Below are positions 14,232 through 20,595 of a stretch of DNA of 20,595 nucleotides, in pieces. The notes below the pieces were generated by a model. That model saw only the letters and a program-made list of their open reading frames with translations. It was not told where the DNA came from and did no database searches. The position numbers were made by a program, and so were the translations under genes. The DNA comes from Coprobacillus sp. (GTDB lineage Bacteria; Bacillota_I; Bacilli_A; RFN20; CAG-826), in assembly GCA_021203805.1 (NCBI GenBank), contig JAJQAM010000062.1, positions 1-20,595 of the forward strand, given 5' to 3'. The number at the start of each line of letters is the position of its first letter. The first letter of the stretch is position 1.

Positions 14232-15074
14232 ATGGCAAGTAAGAAAGATAAACTCGAGAAAAAGGAAACCGAAAAAAAAGAAGGGGATAGCGCTGGGCCG
14301 AAAGAGACCCCGGCTAAAGCCGAGGATAAAAAGAGAAGGATCCGTATCGAGAGGAGAAATAAGGCTCCTCAAACTTATATAGAGGCCCACAATAAAGCGG
14401 TCAAAGCCTATAAGCGTAACTGCACTGTTTTTATCTTTATCGCTATCTTTAACGTTATTGGCTCTATCTTTTTTGTGGTCTATATCGAAGAGATATCTTC
14501 GATGATGGGAGAGTTTCTCTGTATGGGAATTGATTTATTCCTCTTTATGAGAGAGCCAATTGGCTTTTTTATAATTGAGTATCTCCCATGGACGATATTT
14601 CTTTATCTCGGTGTCTTTTTTGGAACAAGCGCACTTATACTTTGGCTAGGCATATTTGCAAGAATGGGAAAGAAGAAATACTTCTACGCCTCCTGCATCA
14701 TTTATATCATTGACTGGGTCTTTCTTATTCTTCTTTATTTCTTTCAAAACGACTTTACGGCCTACCTTGCGGGAGACGATTGGAACTATAACGTATCACT
14801 CATTCTTATTATTCATATTATTACCGCGGTCTTTGTGATTAGGGCCTTTCTTAACTATAGAAAGGTCTACTCCATAGAGTATGCTCATCTCTACCCAGAG
14901 GAAGTAAGTAAATACGTAAAAAAAGAGAAAACAAAACGTAAAGATAAGAAAAAAGGAGAAGCGGACCTAGCGATTAAGGGCGCTGGTAGTGGAGAGGTAA
15001 GCGCTTCTATAGAGGAGAGCCCTCCACTAAGTGGCGCGGGGCCTACTGAAAAAGGAGAAAGCCTAAATGAGTAA
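14232..15074 (+). CDS. Four-TM membrane protein next to Asp23-like gene
   Basis: 280 residues, not recognised. A very basic, charged N-terminus (1-62, Lys/Glu-rich with RRIRIERR) is followed by four likely membrane segments (about 64-85, 118-142, 150-171, 187-206), a second Lys/Arg cluster (229-241) and a flexible Gly/Ser/Glu/Pro tail. With basic stretches on both ends the protein probably has both termini in the cytoplasm (inference by the positive-inside rule). It starts 2 nt after the Asp23-like gene and ends overlapping nusB by 8 nt. In other Firmicutes Asp23 is held at the membrane by AmaP; by position this protein could play such a part, though I see no clear AmaP sequence similarity. 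Confidence 0.75.
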   Translation: MASKKDKLEKKETEKKEGDSAGPKETPAKAEDKKRRIRIERRNKAPQTYIEAHNKAVKAYKRNCTVFIFIAIFNVIGSIFFVVYIEEISSMMGEFLCMGIDLFLFMREPIGFFIIEYLPWTIFLYLGVFFGTSALILWLGIFARMGKKKYFYASCIIYIIDWVFLILLYFFQNDFTAYLAGDDWNYNVSLILIIHIITAVFVIRAFLNYRKVYSIEYAHLYPEEVSKYVKKEKTKRKDKKKGEADLAIKGAGSGEVSASIEESPPLSGAGPTEKGESLNE

Positions 15075-15492
15075 TAGTAATGGCCTAACTAGAACAAAAG
15101 AGCATTACGCTATTATGGCGGTTCTCTACTCGATCCTAAATCACGCAAGAACTAGCGGTGATCTCGCTTTTCTTGACCCTCATGAAGTAATCGTTAACTC
15201 ATTAAGCGAAGACGAGATTACTCCCTTTATAGAAAATACGGTCTATGAGTCTCTTGCTCACTATGAGGAAATAGTAGGGATGATTATCCCTCATCTTCAC
15301 GGATGGAAATACTCCCGTCTTCCCGTCTTAAGCGAAGCGATTCTTATTAGTAGTGTCGCTAAATACTATTTTATAGAGCCAAAAATTCAAAAAGCGGTGG
15401 TGATTGATGTCGCGGTGAGTCTTGCTAAAGACTACGTTGATGATAAACAGGCGAAATTTATAAATGCAATTTTAGATGAGGTCCTAGTTTAG
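15067..15492 (+). CDS. nusB: Transcription antitermination protein NusB
   Basis: 141 residues, all-alpha NusB fold expected. The C-terminal half is diagnostic: GWKYSRLPVLSEAILISSVAKY, then VVIDVAVSLAKDYVDDKQAKFINAILDEVL, the usual NusB ending (W..RL...L..., V.I.EAV.LAK.Y....A.FVN..LD). NusB binds boxA RNA with NusE (S10) and promotes antitermination of rRNA operons. AAGGAG sits 9 nt before ATG 15067, inside the previous gene, and the two genes overlap by 8 nt (ATGAGTAA). Placement just before xseA-xseB follows Firmicutes order with folD missing. Confidence 0.9.
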   Translation: MSNSNGLTRTKEHYAIMAVLYSILNHARTSGDLAFLDPHEVIVNSLSEDEITPFIENTVYESLAHYEEIVGMIIPHLHGWKYSRLPVLSEAILISSVAKYYFIEPKIQKAVVIDVAVSLAKDYVDDKQAKFINAILDEVLV

Positions 15493-15493
15493 T

Positions 15494-16648
15494 ATGGCTT
15501 TAACTGATAACCCGGCTTCTTTGATCTACTCAGTAACGGAGATAAATGAATATGTTAAGCATCTTCTTAAAAGCGATGAGAATCTCCGCTACGTTTTAGT
15601 GAGGGGAGAAGTCTCTAACCTCAAAGTTCAAGCGGGAGTGGGTCATCACTATTTTTCTCTTAAAGACGAGGAGAGTATGGTAAGCGTCACTCTCTTTGCA
15701 AGAGAAGCAAATAGACTTGACTTTGCCCTCGAAAACGGAATGGAAGTCATCGTCTTAGCCTCCGTTGATCTCTATGTCGGAAGAGGAACCTACCAGCTTA
15801 ACGCTCTTCAGGTGGAGCAGGTAGGAGAGGGGAAAGCACTCGCGGACCTAGAAAAGCTTAAGCAAAAGCTTAACGCCGAAGGCCTATTTGCCCCGGAAAA
15901 GAAAAGAAAGATAAATATCTTCCCTAAAAGAATTGGAGTAATAAGCGCTAAGGGGAGCGCCGCCATAAAAGATATAACCTATAACGTCTTTAGACGTTAT
16001 CCATGCGCGGAAATATATTTCTTCCCCTCTCAGGTTCAGGGAGAAGGGGCCGCGGAGGACCTCGTTAGAGCCTTTGATTTATCGCAGAAATGCGAGCTAG
16101 ACACTCTTATTATCTCTAGAGGAGGCGGAGCAAGCGAAGATCTCGCCGCTTTTAACGATGAAACGCTCGTGAGAAGAGTGGCCGCCTCTAAAATGCCCGT
16201 TATAAGCGCGATAGGGCATGAAATAGATACCACTTTAGTGGAGCTAGCCTCTGACCTTAGGGTATCCACCCCTACCGGAGCAGCGGAAGCCGCGACAATT
16301 GATAAAAGGGAGATTGAGCAGTCTCTATTTAGCTATGAAGAAGAGATGAATGAGATTATCTCGGGGAAAGTAAAAGAGATAAGAGACAGAGTAAATCAGT
16401 ATAAAAAGGATATTAATAATATCCTTATTCATAAATTAGACCTAATTAAGAGCGAGCTTAATAGTAAAAAGTCGCTTCTTGAGTCTCTTAATCCTTATTC
16501 CGTCTTAAGTAGAGGATACTCCCTTACTTATAACGAGGAAGGGAAGGTAGTGACCTCAATTGAAGAGGTAAATGAGGGAGAAGAGATTAAAACACTAGTA
16601 AATAACGGTGAGATTACCTCAAGAGTTAGTAAAAAGGAGAAAAAATAA
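15494..16648 (+). CDS. xseA: Exonuclease VII large subunit
   Basis: 384 residues, slightly short for the family (about 400-450). N-terminal OB fold (YSVTEINEYVKHLLKSDE, VRGEVSNLK, HYFSLKDE), then the catalytic domain with VISAKGSAAIKDI, the Gly-rich RGGGASEDLAAFND and PVISAIGHEIDTTL, and ending STPTGAAEAA; a long coiled-coil helical region (about 265-330) and the closing SVLSRGYSLTYNEEGKVV. With XseB it degrades single-stranded DNA from both ends into oligonucleotides. It starts 1 nt after the nusB stop and is followed 2 nt later by xseB, so the subunits are coupled. Confidence 0.94.
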   Translation: MALTDNPASLIYSVTEINEYVKHLLKSDENLRYVLVRGEVSNLKVQAGVGHHYFSLKDEESMVSVTLFAREANRLDFALENGMEVIVLASVDLYVGRGTYQLNALQVEQVGEGKALADLEKLKQKLNAEGLFAPEKKRKINIFPKRIGVISAKGSAAIKDITYNVFRRYPCAEIYFFPSQVQGEGAAEDLVRAFDLSQKCELDTLIISRGGGASEDLAAFNDETLVRRVAASKMPVISAIGHEIDTTLVELASDLRVSTPTGAAEAATIDKREIEQSLFSYEEEMNEIISGKVKEIRDRVNQYKKDINNILIHKLDLIKSELNSKKSLLESLNPYSVLSRGYSLTYNEEGKVVTSIEEVNEGEEIKTLVNNGEITSRVSKKEKK

Positions 16649-16650
16649 CG

Positions 16651-16848
16651 ATGGAAAAAGAAGAATCACTTAAAGAGCAGCTTGCTAGACTCGATGAAAT
16701 CGTCTCCAAAATGAGTGAGAGCGAGATCAGTATTGATGAGAGCCTCTCGCTTTATGATGAAGCCAAAAAACTCATCAAATCGATAGAAGAGCTTCTCTCT
16801 AAAACTGAAGAAAATATTAAGGAAATCTTAAAAGAAGAAGATATTTAG
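16651..16848 (+). CDS. xseB: Exonuclease VII small subunit
   Basis: 65 residues, normal for the family. Two helices: LKEQLARLDEIVSKMSES, then ISIDESLSLYDEAKKLIKSIEELL, with the typical L..L..IV..M......L......Y..A..L pattern. Many XseB copies wrap around the XseA coiled coil. AAAAAGGAG lies about 13 nt before the start, within the end of xseA; junction TAACGATG. Confidence 0.92.
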   Translation: MEKEESLKEQLARLDEIVSKMSESEISIDESLSLYDEAKKLIKSIEELLSKTEENIKEILKEEDI

Positions 16849-16865
16849 TAGAAAACTAGTAGATT

Positions 16866-18710
16866 ATGAGTAAAGAAGTAAAGCATCTTAATCTTAATAG
16901 TATTAGCTCTCCAGATGTCGTAAAAACGCTTTCATATAAGGAGCTAGATGCTTTAAGCGCGGATATAAAAGAGGAAATTATTAAAGAAGTCGCCCTTCAC
17001 GGCGGTCATCTCTCCTCTAATCTTGGCTCAACCGACTCAATTATCTCGATGCTTAGAGTTTTTGACCCTAAAAAAGATAAAATTGTCTTCGACGTCGGCC
17101 ATCAGTGCTACGCCTATAAGATCCTAACTGGTAGACCTCTTTTCTCTTTAAGAGAAAAGGATGGAGTAAGCGGCTTTCAAAATAGAGACGAATCCCCTTA
17201 TGACCCTTATAGCGGCGGTCATAGCTCTACGTCTATCTCAATTGTCTCTGGTATGGCGTACGCTCGTGACTTAAATGGAGATAGCTATGAGACTATTGCC
17301 TATATAGGAGACGCCTCGATCGCTAACGCAAGCGCTCTCGAAGGCCTTAACTACGCCGCGGCCTCAGGCCATAAAGTTATAATTGTGCTTAATGATAACG
17401 AGAAAGGGATAAGCGCTTCAAAAGGCGCTCTCGCGAAGCTCTTTAAAGAGTTTTCAACCTCTACTTTCTATATTAAAAAAGAAGAGTTATCTTCTAAGAA
17501 GATAAATATCTTTAGAAAAGCGTGGATTAATCTCTCCTTTTTCCTAAGAAATCTCTTTAAGAAATATTTCCGTCTTAACGTTTTTAAATGCTTTTCTTAT
17601 AAATGCATTGGCCCAGTAGACGGCCATAACATAAAGAAAATGGAGAAAGCTTTTAAAAAAGCTAAGAAATGCCCATCCTCAGTAGTGGTCTATCTTAAAA
17701 CAATTAAAGGGAAAGGGTATAAATACGCGGAGGAAGATGAAGAGGGGCTCTACCACGGGATCACCTCTTTAGATATTAAAACCGGTAATACCGGAGATAA
17801 CTGCGAGAAGAAAACCCTTCTTTGGGAAGATATATATTCTAAGCTAGTCGGTGAAGAATTAAAGCGAAATAAGGACGCAGTCCTTATAAGTAGCGCGATG
17901 CAGCTAGGAAGCGGCCTCTTTCCGGTCTTTAATAGCTATCCAGAGAGGTGCATAGACGTTGGAATAGAGGAAGGGCACGCTCTCCTTTTCGGCGCCGGTC
18001 TCTCCCTAAGCGGTAAGCACCCTATCATATCAATATATTCCTCTTTCCTTCAAAGAGCGTATGACCAGGCCCTTCATGATTTAGCTAGGCTTTCCCTCTC
18101 TTCCACTCTTCTTATTGATCACGCTGGACTCGTGGGACGTGAAGGGGAGTCTCATCAAGGGATATATGATGAGGCCTTTCTCTATACTATTCCAAATATG
18201 GTTATAAGCTTTGCTTCCTCAGTTGAGGAAGCGGAGTTTCTCTTTAAAGACTCTATAACTTATAAAGGCCCTTACGCTATTAGATATCCTAAAGAAGTAG
18301 TAAGAGACTATCACGTCGTGGGGAAAAAGTATGAATTTGGAAAGTGGATTGAGGTAAATGCGGCCCCTTCTGACACCGCACTCATTACCTACGGCCCTAT
18401 TATTTATACTCTTCTTCACTTATTTATAAGTGAAAAGAAGAACGTTAAAGTAATAAACGCGCTTTATCAAGCGCCTCTTGACACTAACTGCCTTACTTAT
18501 CTACTCAATATGAAAAAGATCATTATTTATACGCCCTATGCCACAAAAGAAGGGTTTGCTCTTCATGTCGTGGACGCTCTTAATCAGTTAGGCTATAAAG
18601 GGGAAATTAGCTATGTCTGCCTTCCTACCTCTTTTATCGGTCAGGCCAAAGTTGAGGAGCAGATGGAAATGGCTCACGTCACTCCATATGACGTTTTAAA
18701 ACTTTTGTAA
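16866..18710 (+). CDS. dxs: 1-deoxy-D-xylulose-5-phosphate synthase-like TPP enzyme, divergent
   Basis: 614 residues, normal length for DXS, which makes DXP from pyruvate and glyceraldehyde-3-phosphate for isoprenoids and for thiamine/pyridoxal. Seen: GGHLSSNLG with the active-site His, FDVGHQCYAYKILTGR, GGHSSTSIS, GPVDGHN, a KGKGY motif, DVGIEEGHALLFGAG with the TPP-activating Glu, YSSFLQRAYDQALHDLA. Deviations: the TPP/Mg motif GDG is GDA (148-150, then SIANASALEGLN), with NDN kept about 30 residues on; the DRAG segment is DHAG and GADGxTHQG is GREGESHQG. The region about 195-240 is Lys/Phe-rich. Position after xseB fits dxs in Bacillus (ispA absent). A DXS with altered kinetics is most likely; a related TPP enzyme is possible. 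Confidence 0.75.
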   Translation: MSKEVKHLNLNSISSPDVVKTLSYKELDALSADIKEEIIKEVALHGGHLSSNLGSTDSIISMLRVFDPKKDKIVFDVGHQCYAYKILTGRPLFSLREKDGVSGFQNRDESPYDPYSGGHSSTSISIVSGMAYARDLNGDSYETIAYIGDASIANASALEGLNYAAASGHKVIIVLNDNEKGISASKGALAKLFKEFSTSTFYIKKEELSSKKINIFRKAWINLSFFLRNLFKKYFRLNVFKCFSYKCIGPVDGHNIKKMEKAFKKAKKCPSSVVVYLKTIKGKGYKYAEEDEEGLYHGITSLDIKTGNTGDNCEKKTLLWEDIYSKLVGEELKRNKDAVLISSAMQLGSGLFPVFNSYPERCIDVGIEEGHALLFGAGLSLSGKHPIISIYSSFLQRAYDQALHDLARLSLSSTLLIDHAGLVGREGESHQGIYDEAFLYTIPNMVISFASSVEEAEFLFKDSITYKGPYAIRYPKEVVRDYHVVGKKYEFGKWIEVNAAPSDTALITYGPIIYTLLHLFISEKKNVKVINALYQAPLDTNCLTYLLNMKKIIIYTPYATKEGFALHVVDALNQLGYKGEISYVCLPTSFIGQAKVEEQMEMAHVTPYDVLKLL

Positions 18711-18724
18711 AAAAAGTTTTCTTT
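18698..18724 (+). terminator. Possible AT-rich terminator after dxs-like gene
   Basis: AAAACTTTT (18698-18706), loop GTAAA, AAAAGTTTT (18712-18720), then CTTT. It overlaps the last codons and stop of the gene. The stem has only one G-C pair, so it may be weak. Confidence 0.35.
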
Positions 18725-18756
18725 ATATTCTGGTTTACATAATCTATCATATAGAT

Positions 18757-19938
18757 ATGAGCAGAGTCATCGTTCATCTTGACCTTAATACCTTTTTTGT
18801 AAGGTGCGAAGAAATAAAAGATCCCACTCTTGAAGGAAAGGCCGTGGCGATTGGTCATAACGGAAGAAGCGGGATTATTTCGACGTGCTCCTATAAGGCG
18901 AGAGAATACGGTGTTCATAGCGGTATGCCGACTTATAAAGCGCTTGAGGCGTGCCCTACTTTAATTCTTATCCCAGGCGACTACTCTTACTATCAGAAAA
19001 AGAGCAGGGAGTTTTTTACTTTTATTGAAAAAAACTACACAAAAGTTATTCACGCCGCCTCGATTGATGAGATGTATGCGGACTTTACGGACTGCCTTAA
19101 GGGGGTAAGAGATGTCCCCGCTTTCTTTACTACTCTTCAGGAGAGACTCTTTAAAGAGACTAGGCTTAGATGCTCAATAGGAGTGGCTACCACTTTATTT
19201 CTTGCGAAGATGGGAAGCGACTATAAAAAGCCAAACGGCATTACTATTATTCATAATAAAGACATCGCTAAGATAATCTATCCTCTTCCTATAGAGGATA
19301 TGTTTGGAATAGGAAAGAAGACTCAGCCCCGTCTTCATGAAATAGGAATAAATACGATTGGTGACCTCAAAGAGAAGATTGATAGCGCTGATCCCGCACT
19401 AGTTAAGATACTTGGGAAATACACTTCGGACGTCAAAAGCGAGCTAGAAGGGACCTCCTCAGATGTCGTCCCAACGGAAGAGAGAGACCCAAAAAGCATC
19501 GGGCATTCCACTACGCTTCCCTATGACACCTCTGACCCTGATGAGATAATAGACGCTCTCTTATCTTTATCAAGAAGCGTGTGTGAAGACGTTAAAAAAG
19601 AGAAGAAGAAAGGAAACACTGTTCAGATAACTCTTAAGGACACTGACTTTAAGCTTCATAATAAATCGATGACTCTTCCCTCCCCTACAGATGATCCTTC
19701 TTATGTCTATCAGATTGCCTCCTCATTATACGAGAATAACTTTATTGGGCTAGCTGTGAGGCTCGTGGGAGTGACCCTTCAAAACCTCGTGGACCCAAAA
19801 GAGTCCGTTATTCAAATGTCACTCTTTAACTACGAGGAAGATATCGAAGAGAGTCAGACTAAGCTTTTAATAGATTCATTGAATAGTCAGTATAAAAAAG
19901 ACGTCTTCAAACGAGCGAGTGAGGCCAAAAAGAAATGA
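18757..19938 (+). CDS. dinB: Y-family DNA polymerase IV (DinB)
   Basis: 393 residues. Catalytic acids are in place: Asp9 in HLDLNTFF (with the Phe pair that forms the steric gate) and Asp104-Glu105 in ASIDEMYADF. Other signatures: GIISTCSYKAREYGVHSGMP, SIGVATTLFLAKMGSDYKKPNG, the helix-hairpin-helix region MFGIGKKTQPRLHEIGINTIGDL, a little-finger domain, and QMSLF (353-357), a typical sliding-clamp binding motif near the C-terminus. It does error-prone lesion bypass. The second Asp of the common DMDxFF is Asn here, which is tolerated in the family. No clear promoter or SOS (LexA) box was found in the 46-nt gap upstream. It overlaps the next gene by 4 nt (ATGA). Confidence 0.92.
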   Translation: MSRVIVHLDLNTFFVRCEEIKDPTLEGKAVAIGHNGRSGIISTCSYKAREYGVHSGMPTYKALEACPTLILIPGDYSYYQKKSREFFTFIEKNYTKVIHAASIDEMYADFTDCLKGVRDVPAFFTTLQERLFKETRLRCSIGVATTLFLAKMGSDYKKPNGITIIHNKDIAKIIYPLPIEDMFGIGKKTQPRLHEIGINTIGDLKEKIDSADPALVKILGKYTSDVKSELEGTSSDVVPTEERDPKSIGHSTTLPYDTSDPDEIIDALLSLSRSVCEDVKKEKKKGNTVQITLKDTDFKLHNKSMTLPSPTDDPSYVYQIASSLYENNFIGLAVRLVGVTLQNLVDPKESVIQMSLFNYEEDIEESQTKLLIDSLNSQYKKDVFKRASEAKKK

Positions 19939-20595
19939 AAATAAGCGATGCGATTGATGACTACGGGCAGTATCTTCTCGCAGATAAAGGCCTCTCCCCT
20001 CAGACGAAGAAGTCTTACTTTGAAGACCTTAAGCAGTTTTTTACTTACTTTAACGATAAGACGGAGGTCGAAGAATTAAGAAGTAGTGACCTCGCCGAGT
20101 TTCTTCACTATGAGCTCTCTTTAGGATTATCCGTTAGCACCGCGCTAAGAAGACTATCCTCGACGAGATCGTTTTATTTATTCCTAGAAAAGGAGCATCT
20201 CCTCTTAGATGAGGTCACCGATATTGACACTCCAAAAAAGCCTCAGCATCTCCCCTCCTTTCTTACAAGAGAGGAAATCGCTGATCTCATAGACGCTCCT
20301 AATGATTTAAGGCCTGACGGCATAAGAGATAAAGCGATGCTCCAACTCATGTATGACACAGGGCTTCGTGTCAGCGAGCTTCTCTCTCTTGACAGGGGGA
20401 AAGTCGACCTTAAAAATAAAACCGCGACCGTCATGGGAAAAGGCGCGAAGCAGAGAAAGGTCTACTTTGGAGATTACTCCGTTGAATATATAACGAGGTA
20501 TATAAACGAAGTAAGAAGTAAAAACCCAGGCCGTAACTCAAAGTATCTCTTCCTCTCTAAATATGGAGAGCCAATCTCAAGGCAGTACTTTTTTA
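19935..20595 (+). CDS. XerC/XerD-type tyrosine recombinase, 5' part only
   Basis: Starts at ATG 19935, overlapping the dinB stop (ATGA), and continues in frame to the window end: 220 residues visible. N-terminal SAM-like core-binding domain with LADKGLSPQTKKSYFEDLKQFFTYF-type helix pattern, then the catalytic domain: TGLRVSELLSL with the first catalytic Arg (145) and GKGAKQRKV with the conserved Lys (about 172). The HxxR and Tyr nucleophile lie beyond the window. The length of the linker and the general sequence fit XerD or XerC, which resolve chromosome dimers at dif. A prophage integrase is less likely given the housekeeping context. Confidence 0.88.
   Translation, partial: MKISDAIDDYGQYLLADKGLSPQTKKSYFEDLKQFFTYFNDKTEVEELRSSDLAEFLHYELSLGLSVSTALRRLSSTRSFYLFLEKEHLLLDEVTDIDTPKKPQHLPSFLTREEIADLIDAPNDLRPDGIRDKAMLQLMYDTGLRVSELLSLDRGKVDLKNKTATVMGKGAKQRKVYFGDYSVEYITRYINEVRSKNPGRNSKYLFLSKYGEPISRQYFF

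Noticed and set aside
18711..18756. LexA/SOS box before dinB
   Set aside because: No CGAAC-n4-GTTCG-like or CTGT-n8-ACAG-like palindrome was found in the short gap.
1..20595. TGA read as tryptophan (Mycoplasma code)
   Set aside because: Conserved Trp positions use TGG, and TGA ends hisS, dinB and the 1054-1764 gene at the expected lengths.

Overview
The window looks like a chromosomal segment of a low-GC member of the Bacilli/Mollicutes-related Firmicutes, possibly an uncultured gut lineage such as RF39 or a relative of Erysipelotrichales (inference from gene order and composition). TGA is used as a stop (hisS, dinB, the 1054-1764 gene) and tryptophan is TGG, so the Mycoplasma code does not apply. 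The order secDF, recJ, rel, hisS, aspS and then asp23-like, nusB, xseA, xseB, dxs-like is a compacted version of two blocks known from Bacillus. The genes apt and dtd (first block) and folD and ispA (second block) are absent from their usual places. All genes called are on the + strand.

Region 1 (1-2180) is AT-rich and accessory. It opens with the 3' end of an unrecognised Ser/Thr/Asn-rich, probably exported protein and a good terminator. Then come four copies of a compact structured RNA unit of about 90 nt (about 763-852, 936-1027, 1777-1864, 1915-2007). Each copy has its own extended -10 promoter, two hairpins around a 19-nt invariant core, and an intrinsic terminator. Between copies 2 and 3 is a 236-residue protein that resembles the PBECR4 type of phage/toxin nuclease domain. 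Its start codon lies about 26 nt after the terminator of RNA copy 2, so there is hardly room for a promoter of its own. RNA repeats, then a leaky terminator, then a putative nuclease is the layout of type III toxin-antitoxin loci, but neither protein nor RNA matches ToxIN, CptIN or TenpIN as I know them. This is the best candidate in the window for an undescribed system.

Region 2 (2181-8797) holds a long, divergent SecDF translocase subunit with its own terminator, a short RecJ-type DHH exonuclease and a full-length bifunctional Rel (p)ppGpp synthetase/hydrolase.

Region 3 (8800-18710) is a tightly packed operon: hisS, aspS, tkt, an Asp23/Gls24 protein, a four-TM membrane protein, nusB, xseA, xseB and a divergent dxs-like gene. 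Several junctions share the form TAG-CT-ATG with exactly 2 nt between stop and start, which suggests translational coupling. It combines tRNA charging, central carbon metabolism, transcription antitermination, exonuclease VII and isoprenoid/cofactor precursor synthesis.

Region 4 (18711-20595) contains a Y-family DNA polymerase (DinB) overlapping by 4 nt the start of a XerC/XerD-type tyrosine recombinase, which runs off the window.
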